Below are positions 8,701 to 17,159 of a stretch of 64,000 bases of DNA, one piece after another. The DNA is from Rhizobacter sp. Its GTDB lineage: Bacteria; Pseudomonadota; Gammaproteobacteria; Burkholderiales; Burkholderiaceae_C. The notes under the pieces were generated by a model. The model saw only the letters and a list, made by a program, of their open reading frames with translations. It did no database searches and had not been told where the DNA came from. The stretch spans positions 4,526,001 to 4,590,000 of the forward strand of contig JAHBZQ010000001.1 of the NCBI GenBank assembly GCA_019635355.1, written 5' to 3'. Every line of letters starts with the position of its first letter. The stretch's first letter is position 1. A program made the translations under genes and the position numbers.

Positions 8701-11700
8701 CTGCCGAGTCGGTCGAAATGATCGAGTTGGAGCTGGACGACAAGCTGTTCGCGGCCGATGCTCCCGCGTCGTTCGCCCCGGAAGCTGCGCCCGAAGTGGC
8801 GCTGCCCGAAGTCACCGTGCCGGTGGTGAGCCTGCCGGAAGTGACCGTCGCCGAGACACGTGAGCCTGCGCCGGTCGAAGAGCCGGCTGCGGCGCCGTCC
8901 GACGACGACCAGGTGAAGGTCGTGGGCGACCTGCGCATCAGCATTCCGCTCTTCAACATCTACCTGAACGAAGCCGACGAGCTGTCGCGCCGCCTCACCA
9001 CCGAAGTGGCCGAGTGGGCGATGGAGCTGCACCGCCCGGTGGGCGAAGTGCCGATCGCGCTCGCGCACTCGCTGGCGGGCAACTCCGCCACGGTGGGGTT
9101 TGCCGACCTGTCGCACCTCGCGCGCCTGGTCGAACACGCCCTCATGCGCTCGCAGGCCATCGGCTCGGGCACACCCGAGGAGGCACGCCTCTTCGTGGAC
9201 GCGTCGGAAGAAGTCCGTCGCCTGCTGCACCAGTTCGCCGCTGGCTTCCTGAAGCCCGTGGCGCCGGAGCTGCTGCAGCGTCTGGCCGATCATGAGATCA
9301 GCTCCGCACGCCGCCTCGAAGCGGCCAACGCGGCGGAGATCGTGGAACCCGTGGCTCCGGTGGAAGCGCCGCCGGTGCTGCTGCAAGAACCTGCCGAGCC
9401 GCCGCCCGCGCCGCGCTCGTCGCGCCCTGTGCCGCTGGAGCATGGTGACGATGCGCTCGTCGCCCACGTCGACAGCAGCTTCGGTGGCCTCGACACCAAC
9501 GTCGGCTCGCTCGGACAGGCCGAGTTCAAGACGCTGGCGCCGCTGCCGGTGGAAGACACCGCCCGTGCGGCGCCGGTGCGTGCCGACGCGCTCGACGGCG
9601 AAGACGACATCGACGCCGTCGACGCGGTCGACGCCGAACTCTTCCCGATCTTCGAAGAAGAAGCCGAAGAACTGCTGCCGCAGCTCGACAGCAAGCTGCG
9701 CGAATGGGCCCGCCGCCCGACCGACAACGGCCCGGCCGCTGCCTGCATGCGCACGCTGCACACGCTCAAGGGCGGTGCTCGCCTCGCGGGCGCCATGCGC
9801 CTTGGCGAAATGGCGCACCGGCTGGAAACGGCCATCGAGCACCTGCTGGCACAAAGCGCCGTCACGCCGGCCGACGTCGAGTCGCTGCATGCCCGCTCCG
9901 ACGCGCTGTCGACCGTCTTCGAAGCGCTGCGCTCGCGCGATGCGCAGGCCTACGCCGAAGCCGAAGACTCGCTGCATGCGGCCTTGTCCGACGAGCCGGT
10001 CGCCGCGCCCGTCGTCGCCCCGCTGGTGCAGCCGGTGGTGGCACCCGCCGTGTTGCCCCCCGTGGCCGTGATCGAAACGCCGGTGCAGGCTGTCGAGCCG
10101 GTGGCGCCGGCGCCTGTGGTGGCACCCGTCGCCGCGGCACCAGCGCCAGTGACCCCCCGCGCCGCGCCTGCTGCCGAAGCGGCCGCACCGGCACGCGATG
10201 TGGACTGGTCGCGTTTCTTCGGCGCCGCCGAAACCGACGCGACGGCCACCCCCACCGGCGACCGCAACGTGGCTGCGTCCAACGCGGCCGTGCGTGTGCG
10301 CGGCCCGCTGCTCGAACGTCTCGTGAACCAGGCCGGTGAGGTCTCCATCACGCGTTCGCGGATCGAGTCGGAAGTCGGCAACATGCGCGGCTCGCTCAAC
10401 GACCTGACCGACAACCTGGAGCGCCTGCGCGTTCAGCTGCGCGACATCGAGTTCCAGGCCGAGACGCAGATGATCTCGCGCCAGGAAGCCGCCAAGGCCG
10501 CGCACGAAACCTTCGACCCACTCGAGTCCGACCGCTTCACCCGCTTCCAGGAACTGACCCGCATGATGGCCGAGTCGGTGAACGACGTGGCCACGGTGCA
10601 GCGCACGCTGACCCGCACGCTGGAAACGACCGAAGACGAGCTGGCTTCGCAGGCCCGCCTGACGCGCGACCTGCAAGACGACCTGCTCCGCACTCGTATG
10701 GTGGAGTTCGAATCGTCGTCCGACCGTCTCTACCGCGTGGTGCGCCAGGCCGCCAAGGAAACCGGCAAGCAGGTGCGTCTCGACATCGTCGGCGGCTCGA
10801 TCGAAATCGACCGAGGCGTGCTGGACCGCATGACGCCCGCCTTCGAGCACCTGCTGCGCAACTGCGTGACGCACGGCATCGAATCGCCTGAGGCGCGCGC
10901 TGCCGCCGGCAAGGACGCGACCGGCAACATCGTCGTGGCCCTTCACCAGGAAGGCAACGAAGTGGCGGTGGAGTTCCGTGACGACGGCGCCGGCCTCAAC
11001 CTCGCCCGCATCCGCGACAAGGGTGTGGCGATGGGCCTGCTCAACCCGGGCGAAGAGCACAGCGCTGGCGACCTCGCCAACCTGATCTTCACGCCGGGCT
11101 TCTCGACCGCCGAGACGGTGACCGAACTCGCCGGCCGCGGCGTCGGCATGGACGTGGTGCGCTCCGAAGTGAACGCGATGGGCGGCCGCATCGAGACGGC
11201 CACCGCCGCGGGCCAAGGCACGAGCTTCAAGCTGGTGCTGCCGTTGACCACCGCCGTGACGCAGGTGGTGATGGTGCGCAGCGGCTCCACCGTCGTGGCC
11301 CTGCCGGCCACGCTGATCGAGATCGTGCGTCGTGCCAGCGCCAAGGAGCTTGAAGAAGCCTACGCGAGCGGTAGCTACACCCTCGGCGAGCGTTCGCTGC
11401 TCTTCTTCTGGTTCGGCTCGTTGCTGCAGGAAAGCGCGCTCAGCCAGGAGCCGGTGGGCCGCACCCGCCCGGTGGTGGTGGTGCGCTCGGCACAGCAGCG
11501 CATCGCACTGCACGTCGACGAAGTGCTGGGCACGCAGGAAGTGGTGGTGAAGAACCTCGGGCCGCAGTTGTCGCGCCTGCCGGGTCTTGCCGGCATGACG
11601 CTGCTGGCCTCGGGCGCGGTGGCGCTGATCTACAACCCGGTGGCGCTCGCCACGCTGTACGGCGAAAGCGCACGTGCCGCGACGGTCGCCGCGCTGCGCT

Positions 11701-12128
11701 CGCCGAACCAGCCCGTCGCCCCGACGGTGGAAGAGGCTGCCGCACAAGCCGCACCGCTCGTGCTGGTGGTCGACGACTCGCTCACCGTGCGCCGCGTGAC
11801 GCAGCGCTTGCTGGTGCGCGAAGGCTACCGCGTGACGCTCGCGAAGGACGGCATCGAAGCCCTCGAATGCCTGGCCGACGAGCTGCCGCAGGTGGTGCTG
11901 AGCGACATCGAAATGCCGCGCATGGACGGCTTCGACCTCGTGCGCAACATCCGCGGCGACACCCGCCTGCGCGCGTTGCCGGTAATCATGATCACCTCGC
12001 GCATCGCGCAGAAGCACCGCGACTACGCCGCGGAGCTGGGCGTCGACCACTACCTCGGCAAGCCGTATTCGGAAGAAGACCTGCTCGCCCTGATCGGCCG
12101 CTACACGGCCATGCCTGCGCCGGTGTGA
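5796..12128 (+). CDS. pilL: hybrid chemotaxis histidine kinase PilL/ChpA
   Basis: Very large CheA-type kinase, 2110 aa, the core of the Pil-Chp pathway. In order: an N-terminal helical region of about 700 residues; an Hpt domain with H780 in FHTLKGSSRM; an Ala/Pro-rich linker; a second Hpt-like domain with H1091 in AHSLAGNSA; another linker; a third Hpt with H1322 in LHTLKGGARL; linker; a dimerisation region; an ATP-binding domain (N box HLLRNCVTHG, G box GRGVGMDVV); a CheW domain; and a receiver with phospho-acceptor D2037 in VLSDIEMPRMDGF. The start may be GTG 5796 or the ATG at 5853. Expected to phosphorylate PilG and PilH. No pilK or chpB-type methylation gene follows. Confidence 0.95.
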   Translation: MVQAAAPDSTLGTTESHATMSETMSEMTDDLSALAWVHEELRRSLDNAHKALRRFVKESESMSGSDVDAVDPAVLRTARQQIHQGVGALELVGLPSVAVVLRASEAAVQRFVAKPEKITEADVDAIELASFALLDYLQRMLSGKPVSSLALFPRYQAVQALAGAERIHPADLWSHDWRWLDLGKDTSAAPRALDQQAHDDFEKQLLPLLRGNNPKAASALSDLCAGLGLGATNLPAATQWKLAAAFFESQATGLLKPDLYSKRVASRLLAQLRAFERGGADVSERLSQDMLFFCAQSASPGDGRKAPRLAAARQAYGLAQHVPADYEVNRLGRFDPALIAQARKRVSSAKDAWSGVAGGEMHRMGGLSEQFSLVGDSLKRLYPNGEQLADELSNAIAQTQQSGAAPQPPLAMEVATSVLYLEASLEDGDFDNPDEGKRVSRLAQRIASVRAGHTPDPLEAWMEELYRRVSDRQTMGSVVQELRASLSEAEKHIDQFFRNPADRPALAPVPSLLSSMRGVLSVLGMDQAAHAVLRMRDDVDGLLATEVDPQQVVQSGTFDRLASNLGALGFLIDMLSVQPQVAKSLFVFDAQAGTLSPLMGRSAAARQATNLVVPAAAPVEPRLIEQAQSLAFAAVSDRVPLDEVARDLDHLSQEAKAADQPELLATVEEAKEAIEHAASPEEVAAVREELSDKLADFVHTASGPIPLDEAPVIIAKAPPPPPLSPTPTSMATDLGDDPEMREIFLEEAREVIDTARTALGALEHSPANIEQLTTVRRAFHTLKGSSRMVGLKEFGEAGWACEQVYNSWLAEQKAADPSLLGFTGNTLDYFADWVEAIARQQPAGFTSAPVKAAADALSRGEPIPAVAASPANDLEMVSLSFPADLPSANDLELKAAPAPVPAAAPVAAPALPEVSFDLDLGSFDDPKPLAAAEAATPAPGIELRSLELPDSFDEQTVIEPAPAAEPLPAAESVEMIELELDDKLFAADAPASFAPEAAPEVALPEVTVPVVSLPEVTVAETREPAPVEEPAAAPSDDDQVKVVGDLRISIPLFNIYLNEADELSRRLTTEVAEWAMELHRPVGEVPIALAHSLAGNSATVGFADLSHLARLVEHALMRSQAIGSGTPEEARLFVDASEEVRRLLHQFAAGFLKPVAPELLQRLADHEISSARRLEAANAAEIVEPVAPVEAPPVLLQEPAEPPPAPRSSRPVPLEHGDDALVAHVDSSFGGLDTNVGSLGQAEFKTLAPLPVEDTARAAPVRADALDGEDDIDAVDAVDAELFPIFEEEAEELLPQLDSKLREWARRPTDNGPAAACMRTLHTLKGGARLAGAMRLGEMAHRLETAIEHLLAQSAVTPADVESLHARSDALSTVFEALRSRDAQAYAEAEDSLHAALSDEPVAAPVVAPLVQPVVAPAVLPPVAVIETPVQAVEPVAPAPVVAPVAAAPAPVTPRAAPAAEAAAPARDVDWSRFFGAAETDATATPTGDRNVAASNAAVRVRGPLLERLVNQAGEVSITRSRIESEVGNMRGSLNDLTDNLERLRVQLRDIEFQAETQMISRQEAAKAAHETFDPLESDRFTRFQELTRMMAESVNDVATVQRTLTRTLETTEDELASQARLTRDLQDDLLRTRMVEFESSSDRLYRVVRQAAKETGKQVRLDIVGGSIEIDRGVLDRMTPAFEHLLRNCVTHGIESPEARAAAGKDATGNIVVALHQEGNEVAVEFRDDGAGLNLARIRDKGVAMGLLNPGEEHSAGDLANLIFTPGFSTAETVTELAGRGVGMDVVRSEVNAMGGRIETATAAGQGTSFKLVLPLTTAVTQVVMVRSGSTVVALPATLIEIVRRASAKELEEAYASGSYTLGERSLLFFWFGSLLQESALSQEPVGRTRPVVVVRSAQQRIALHVDEVLGTQEVVVKNLGPQLSRLPGLAGMTLLASGAVALIYNPVALATLYGESARAATVAALRSPNQPVAPTVEEAAAQAAPLVLVVDDSLTVRRVTQRLLVREGYRVTLAKDGIEALECLADELPQVVLSDIEMPRMDGFDLVRNIRGDTRLRALPVIMITSRIAQKHRDYAAELGVDHYLGKPYSEEDLLALIGRYTAMPAPV

Positions 12129-12157
12129 GCCGGCTCCGGTGAGTCTCTCAAGTCGCC

Positions 12158-13186
12158 ATGTCGGAACTGGTCGACCACCTCGCAGAGCTCACCGGCTTTC
12201 GTGACCGCGACATCCTCGATGTGACGCTGGTGGGCGCCTTGCGCGACCTGCTGCGTCCTCGGGTGGTGACCATCTACCGCGCGGTGGGCGATGCCGGCAA
12301 CGAGCGCTGGATCACCCGTGCCCGCCTCGGCGAAAACGACGCCGTGGCGACCGCCGACCCCGCCTGGGCCGACGTCGAAAGCTTGCCGCCCCTGGCGCTC
12401 TACCCCGAGCGCCTGCAGGCGATGAAGGGCCAGGCCACGGTGGTCACCGTGCCGGGCCGACATTCCCTGAGCCTCTTCCCCGTCAGCACCGACCGCGAAG
12501 TCGTGGGCGTGATGGAGATCGAGACGCTCGACCCGCTCTCCGACGAGTCTCGCCGGCTGGTGGGCAGCATCCTGCGCATCTACCGCAACTTCCAGGCGCT
12601 GCTCGACTACAGCGAGCGCGACACGCTCACCGGCCTGCTCAACCGCAAGACCTTCGACGAGAGCTTCCTCAAGGCGACGAACGAGTCCACCGGCATCCCG
12701 ATGGCCGCGGACGGCCGGCGGCTCCCGACCGCGAGCCACCGCCATTGGCTGGGCGTGATCGACATCGACCATTTCAAGTCGGTCAACGACAACTACGGTC
12801 ACCTGATCGGCGACGAAGTGCTGCTGCTGCTGTCGCGCCTGATGCGCAGCAGCTTCCGTTTCCACGACCGGCTCTATCGCTTCGGTGGCGAGGAGTTCGT
12901 GGTGCTGATGCGCTGCGCCAACGAGCAGGATGCGGCGCTCGCGCTGGAGCGCATGCGCAGCAACACGGCGAGTTACCCCTTCCCGCAGGTGGGGCAGATC
13001 ACCATCAGCATCGGCTTCACCGAAGTGAAGCCCGGCGACACGCCGAGCGCCGCGTTCGAGCGTGCCGACAAGGCGGTGTATTTCGCCAAGAGCCACGGCC
13101 GCAACCAGGTGCAGAGCCACGCTGAGTTGGTGGCGCGCGGCGACTTGGAAGACGAATCCAAGATCGGCGACGTCGAGCTGTTCTAG
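12158..13186 (+). CDS. diguanylate cyclase (GGDEF domain)
   Basis: Predicted enzyme making cyclic di-GMP from two GTP, 342 aa, cytoplasmic. The N-terminal 150 residues look like a GAF-type sensor with no membrane segment. The catalytic domain begins at YSERDTLTGLLNRKTF; the active-site loop is GGEEF at residues 243-247, intact. The inhibitory RxxD site is present five residues before it (RFHD, then RLYRF). A polar insert of about 25 residues separates the first helix from the WLGVIDIDHFKSVND strand. It lies 29 bp after pilL and is likely part of the operon, which suggests a link between pilus signalling and cyclic di-GMP. It ends tail to tail with the photolyase gene, sharing the CTAG at 13183-13186. 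Confidence 0.92.
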   Translation: MSELVDHLAELTGFRDRDILDVTLVGALRDLLRPRVVTIYRAVGDAGNERWITRARLGENDAVATADPAWADVESLPPLALYPERLQAMKGQATVVTVPGRHSLSLFPVSTDREVVGVMEIETLDPLSDESRRLVGSILRIYRNFQALLDYSERDTLTGLLNRKTFDESFLKATNESTGIPMAADGRRLPTASHRHWLGVIDIDHFKSVNDNYGHLIGDEVLLLLSRLMRSSFRFHDRLYRFGGEEFVVLMRCANEQDAALALERMRSNTASYPFPQVGQITISIGFTEVKPGDTPSAAFERADKAVYFAKSHGRNQVQSHAELVARGDLEDESKIGDVELF

Positions 13187-14649
13187 CGGCTCTTCGCTTT
13201 CACCACTGCATAGCGTTCCAGCGTCTTCGCACGCGCCTCGTCGTGCATCACGATGGGCTCGGGGTAGTGGTCACCCAGCCGCACACCCGCTTCTGCCAGC
13301 TCGATGGGCCTCGTCAGCCACGGCGCATGGATCGCCTTGTCCGAGAGCTTCGCAAGCGTCGGCAGGTAGCGCCGGATGAACTTGCCCTCGGCGTCGAACT
13401 TCTCGCTCTGGCTCACCGGGTTGAAGATGCGGAAGTAGGGCTGCGCATCGCAGCCGGTCGACGCCGCCCATTGCCAGCCGCCGTTGTTGGCGGCGAGGTC
13501 GAAGTCGATGAGCTTCTCGGCAAAGTAGCGCTCGCCCCAGCGCCAGTCGATGCCGAGGTCCTTCACCAGGAAGCTCGCCACCACCATGCGCAGGCGGTTG
13601 TGCATGTAGCCGGTCTGGTTGATCTGCGCCATCGCGGCGTCGACCAGCGGGTAGCCGGTGCGGCCTTCGCACCAGGCGGTGAAGAGGGCATCGGCGTGCT
13701 TGCCGTGCTCCCACTTGATGGCGTCGTACTCGGGCTTGAAGCTCGCGCCGACGACGTGCGGGTGGTGGTGCAGCACCTGGTGGTAGAAGTCGCGCCAGAT
13801 CAGCTCCGAGAGCCACACCGCCGCGCCGCGCGAGCCGTGGTGCATGCGGCTTGCCGCTTCACGCGCCAGCTGGCGGATCGACACGGTGCCGAAGCGCAGG
13901 TGCGTCGACAGGTAGCTCGGCCCTTTCACAGCAGGGAAGTCGCGCGTGGTGTCGTAGCGGTCCATGCGCGGCAGGAAGTCGGCCAGCATCGCCTGCGCGC
14001 CGGTCTCGCCCACGCCCAGCTTCATCTCGTGCAGGTTGGTCGGCTCGAAGCCGATCTGCCGGAGCGAGGGCACGCCGGCCTCGATGCCCTCGGGCAGTAG
14101 TGCCAGGCTGTCGGCATATCTTTCGACGGGGTAGGCGCTCACGTAAAAGGGCTCGACCTTCTTGAGCCATGCGTTCTTGTACGGGGTGAACACGCTGTAG
14201 GGCGAGCCGCTGCCGGTGAGGACTTCCTGGCGCTCGAAGACCACGTGGTCCTTGCTGGTGTGCAGCGAGATGCCGAGGTCGGCGAGCGCACCGCGCACGC
14301 GTGCATCGCGGGCCAGGGCGGCGGGCTCGTCGTCGTGGTTGGCGTACACCGCCTGCACGCGCAGCCGGTCGGCGAGGCGGGGCAACTCGTCCACCGCCAG
14401 GCCGTGGCGCACGATCAGGCCACCGTGCGGCTGCCATTGCCGCAAGGCCTCGTCGAGCCCCTGCAGGCTGTCGCGGATGAACTCCACCCGCCGATCCGCG
14501 CGGGGCAGCGGGTCGAGGATGGCGGTGTCGAAGACGAACACGCACCACACCTTGCGGGCGGCTTTGAGCGCGTGGAAGAGCGCGGCATGGTCGCTGCTGC
14601 GCAAGTCGCGGCGAAACCAGACGAGGGCGGTGTCCAAGACCTTTTCCAT
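13183..14649 (-). CDS. phrB: deoxyribodipyrimidine photo-lyase
   Basis: Class I cyclobutane pyrimidine dimer photolyase, 488 aa, using FADH- and a light-harvesting cofactor to split UV dimers. The N-terminal antenna domain starts ALVWFRRDLRSSDHAAL. The FAD-binding domain carries GRTGYPLVDAAMAQINQTG, the MHNRLRMVVASFLVKDL helix and the DFDLAANNGGWQWAASTG block with the conserved tryptophans. Length is normal for the family. The gene converges on the diguanylate cyclase and is divergent from yqgE, with only about 35 bp between the two starts. Confidence 0.96.
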   Translation of the reverse strand: MEKVLDTALVWFRRDLRSSDHAALFHALKAARKVWCVFVFDTAILDPLPRADRRVEFIRDSLQGLDEALRQWQPHGGLIVRHGLAVDELPRLADRLRVQAVYANHDDEPAALARDARVRGALADLGISLHTSKDHVVFERQEVLTGSGSPYSVFTPYKNAWLKKVEPFYVSAYPVERYADSLALLPEGIEAGVPSLRQIGFEPTNLHEMKLGVGETGAQAMLADFLPRMDRYDTTRDFPAVKGPSYLSTHLRFGTVSIRQLAREAASRMHHGSRGAAVWLSELIWRDFYHQVLHHHPHVVGASFKPEYDAIKWEHGKHADALFTAWCEGRTGYPLVDAAMAQINQTGYMHNRLRMVVASFLVKDLGIDWRWGERYFAEKLIDFDLAANNGGWQWAASTGCDAQPYFRIFNPVSQSEKFDAEGKFIRRYLPTLAKLSDKAIHAPWLTRPIELAEAGVRLGDHYPEPIVMHDEARAKTLERYAVVKAKSR

Positions 14650-14671
14650 CGGCGCGAGTGTGCCGCAGGAA

Positions 14672-14677
14672 TAAAAT
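14672..14677 (+). promoter_or_regulatory. candidate -10 box for yqgE (leaderless spacing)
   Basis: TAAAAT ends only 7 bp before the ATG at 14685, so a transcript started from it would begin at or next to the start codon. No clear -35 box and no Shine-Dalgarno sequence is visible. Position and hexamer are seen; promoter activity is inferred. Confidence 0.35.
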
Positions 14678-14684
14678 CGCGCCC

Positions 14685-15275
14685 ATGCCCGGCTCGTCCA
14701 TCGACCTCACCAACCAGTTCCTCATCGCCATGCCCGGCATGGCCGACGAGACCTTTGCGGGCGCGGTGGTCTACATGTGCGAGCACACCGACAAGGGCGC
14801 GTTGGGCCTGGTCATCAACAAGCCCATCGACATCAAGCTCAAGAACCTCTTCGAGAAGGTCGAGCTCACGCTCGACCGGGCCGACCTCGCCGACGAGCCG
14901 GTGTATTTCGGCGGCCCGGTGCAGACCGAACGCGGCTTCGTGCTGCACGAGCGGCTGGGCAGCGGGGAGGGTGGCGAAGGCGGGCACTACAACTCCTCGC
15001 TGCAGATCCCCGGCGGACTGGAGATGACCACCAGCAAGGACGTGCTGGAAGCGCTCTCCCACGGCGCCGGCCCGAAGAAGATCCTGGTCACGCTCGGCTA
15101 CAGCGGCTGGAGCGCCGGCCAGCTCGAAGAAGAGATCGGCCGCAATGGCTGGATCACCGTCAGCGCCGAGCCCGGCATCATCTTCGACACGCCGGTCGAG
15201 CAGCGCTACGACAAGGCGCTGTCGCTCTTGGGCATCGATCCGCGCATGCTGAGCCAAGAGGCGGGGCACGCATGA
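14685..15275 (+). CDS. YqgE/AlgH family protein
   Basis: Conserved protein of the UPF0301 (DUF179) family, 196 aa, whose biochemical role is not settled. Visible family blocks are LTNQFLIAMPGMADETFAGAV near the start, GALGLVINKP, PVYFGGPVQTERGFVLH and the YSGWSAGQLEEEI stretch. The ATG at 14685 is chosen over an upstream ATG at 14658 because family members begin close to the LTNQFLIAMP motif. Its stop overlaps the start of ruvX (ATGA), a pairing of yqgE and yqgF that is very common in proteobacteria and implies co-translation. Confidence 0.92.
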   Translation: MPGSSIDLTNQFLIAMPGMADETFAGAVVYMCEHTDKGALGLVINKPIDIKLKNLFEKVELTLDRADLADEPVYFGGPVQTERGFVLHERLGSGEGGEGGHYNSSLQIPGGLEMTTSKDVLEALSHGAGPKKILVTLGYSGWSAGQLEEEIGRNGWITVSAEPGIIFDTPVEQRYDKALSLLGIDPRMLSQEAGHA

Positions 15276-15682
15276 GCCTGTCGGCTCTGCCGCCCAATTC
15301 CCCTCGCTCCTTCCTCGCATTCGATTTCGGAACCAAGCGCGTGGGTGTGGCCAGCGGCAACACCCTCACGCGCACGGCCACGCCCCTGAAAACCATCGCC
15401 GCCGAAGGCGACGCGCGTTTTGCCGCGCTGGGTGTGCTCATCAAAGAGTGGCAGCCCGAAGCCCTGGTGGTGGGCGTGCCCTATCACCCCGACGGCGCCC
15501 CGCACGACAATACGGCCCGCGCACAGCGATTCGCCCGCCAGCTGCACGGCCGCTTCGGGTTGCCGGTGCACGAGGTGGACGAGCGCTACACGACCACCGA
15601 AGCCCATTCACATGGCGCGTCTGACGTCGATGCGGCCTCGGCCGCGATCATCCTGGAGCAATTCTTGAAAGCATTGCCATGA
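15272..15682 (+). CDS. ruvX: putative Holliday junction resolvase RuvX (YqgF)
   Basis: RNase H-fold nuclease of the YqgF family, 136 aa, linked to processing of the 16S rRNA 5' end and possibly Holliday junctions. The catalytic acidic residues can be placed: D in FLAFDFGTKRVG, E in the VHEVDERYTT region and D in GASDVDAASAA. The segment VVGVPYHPDG is the family signature. Start is the ATG overlapping the yqgE stop; its own stop overlaps the ATG of pyrR, so three genes are chained by 4-bp overlaps. Confidence 0.9.
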   Translation: MSLSALPPNSPRSFLAFDFGTKRVGVASGNTLTRTATPLKTIAAEGDARFAALGVLIKEWQPEALVVGVPYHPDGAPHDNTARAQRFARQLHGRFGLPVHEVDERYTTTEAHSHGASDVDAASAAIILEQFLKALP

Positions 15683-16188
15683 GCACGCTGCACCTCGACG
15701 CTGAAGCGCTGTACACCGACCTGCTGAGTGGCGTGCGCAGCTTGCTGCGACCTGAATCCGTGCTGGTCGGCATCTGGTCGGGCGGCGCGTGGCTGGCCGA
15801 GCGCCTGCAGCGTGACCTGAAGCTCGCCGGCGAGCACGGCGTGATTTCGAGCGCGCTGCACCGCGACGACTTCTCCTCGCGCGGCATGTCGTCCGCCGAC
15901 CCCACGAAGCTGCCCTTCGAGATCGAAGGCTCGCACATCGTGCTGGTCGACGACGTGCTCTACACCGGCCGCACCACGCGCGCCGTGATCAACGAACTCT
16001 TCGACTTCGGCCGCCCTGGGAGCGTGACGCTCGCGGTGCTGGTCGACCGCGGCGGGCGCGAGCTGCCGATCCAGCCGGCCTATGCGGCTGCACGCATCAC
16101 CCTGCCCAAGGCGTCCCGCCTGCGCCTCGCGCGTGGCGACGATGGCCGCTTCAGTTTCGACATCCAAGAAAAAGGAGAGGGTTCGTGA
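15679..16188 (+). CDS. pyrR: bifunctional pyrimidine operon regulator / uracil phosphoribosyltransferase PyrR
   Basis: PRTase-fold protein, 169 aa. The PRPP-binding loop is VLVDDVLYTGRTTRAV, and the PyrR-type substrate region reads HRDDFSSRGM. In Gram-positives PyrR binds pyr mRNA; in Gram-negatives it mostly serves as a uracil phosphoribosyltransferase or transcriptional regulator of pyr genes, and which applies here cannot be read from the sequence. It overlaps ruvX and pyrB by 4 bp each. The pyrR-pyrB-pyrX order matches the Pseudomonas arrangement. Confidence 0.92.
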   Translation: MSTLHLDAEALYTDLLSGVRSLLRPESVLVGIWSGGAWLAERLQRDLKLAGEHGVISSALHRDDFSSRGMSSADPTKLPFEIEGSHIVLVDDVLYTGRTTRAVINELFDFGRPGSVTLAVLVDRGGRELPIQPAYAAARITLPKASRLRLARGDDGRFSFDIQEKGEGS

Positions 16189-17141
16189 CACGAAACCCCC
16201 AACTCAACAAGCACGGCGAGCTGATCCACCTGCTCTCCATCGAGGGCCTGCCGCGCGCGGTGATCCACCACATCCTCGACACGGCTGGGACCTTCCTGAG
16301 CGTGAACGACCGCGAGGTGAAGAAGGTGCCGCTCCTGCGCGGCAAGAGCGTGTTCAACCTCTTCTTCGAGAACAGCACGCGCACCCGCACCACCTTCGAG
16401 ATCGCGGCCAAGCGCCTGAGCGCCGACGTGATCAACCTCGACATCGCGAAGTCGAGCGCCGCCAAGGGCGAGAGCCTGCTCGACACCATCGCCAACCTCT
16501 CGGCCATGCACGCCGACATGTTCGTGGTGCGCCACAGCGAGAGCGGGGCGCCGTACCTCATCGCCCAGCACTGCGCGCCGCACGTGCACGTGGTCAACGC
16601 GGGCGACGGCCGGCATGCGCACCCGACGCAGGGCCTGCTCGACATGTACACCATCCGCCACTTCAAGCACGACTTCACGAACCTGAGCGTGGCCATCGTC
16701 GGCGACATCGTGCATTCGCGCGTGGCCCGCTCCGACATCACGGCACTCGCCACGCTGGGCGTGCCCGACATCCGAGCCGTCGGCCCGAAGACGCTGGTGC
16801 CCGGCGACCTGAAGGAGATGGGCGTGCGCGTGTGCCACGACATGATCGAGGGGATCCGCGGCGCCGACGTGATCATCATGTTGCGCCTGCAGAACGAGCG
16901 CATGAGCGGCGCCATGCTGCCGAGCGCCGGCGAGTTCTTCAAGAACTACGGCCTCACGCTTGAGAAGCTGGCCCACGCCAAGCCCGATGCGATCGTGATG
17001 CACCCGGGGCCGATCAACCGCGGCGTGGAGATCGACTCGTCGGTGGCCGATGGCAAGCAGAGCGTGATCCTGCCGCAGGTCACGTTCGGCATTGCGGTGC
17101 GCATGGCGGTGATGTCGACCATCGCCGGCAACAACGCCTGA
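16185..17141 (+). CDS. pyrB: aspartate carbamoyltransferase catalytic chain
   Basis: Joins carbamoyl phosphate and aspartate, the first committed step of pyrimidine synthesis; 318 aa. The carbamoyl-phosphate loop FFENSTRTRTTFE is intact, the lysine loop is SSAAKGESLLDT, and HPGPINRGVEI closes the aspartate site. GTG start at 16185 with an AAGGAGAGG ribosome site just upstream and a 4-bp overlap with pyrR. No pyrI regulatory chain is seen; instead pyrX follows 18 bp later, the mark of the class A (Pseudomonas type) enzyme, a dodecamer of PyrB with a dihydroorotase-like partner. Confidence 0.96.
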   Translation: MTRNPQLNKHGELIHLLSIEGLPRAVIHHILDTAGTFLSVNDREVKKVPLLRGKSVFNLFFENSTRTRTTFEIAAKRLSADVINLDIAKSSAAKGESLLDTIANLSAMHADMFVVRHSESGAPYLIAQHCAPHVHVVNAGDGRHAHPTQGLLDMYTIRHFKHDFTNLSVAIVGDIVHSRVARSDITALATLGVPDIRAVGPKTLVPGDLKEMGVRVCHDMIEGIRGADVIIMLRLQNERMSGAMLPSAGEFFKNYGLTLEKLAHAKPDAIVMHPGPINRGVEIDSSVADGKQSVILPQVTFGIAVRMAVMSTIAGNNA

Positions 17142-17159
17142 CCGGAGCCAGAGACCCTC

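Noticed and set aside
5826..12050. A 2074-codon open frame on the minus strand opposite pilL
   Set aside because: Its product is a low-complexity Arg/His/Gly/Val-rich string with no domain; it is the usual mirror frame of a GC-rich gene, while the plus strand has clear Hpt, kinase, CheW and receiver motifs.
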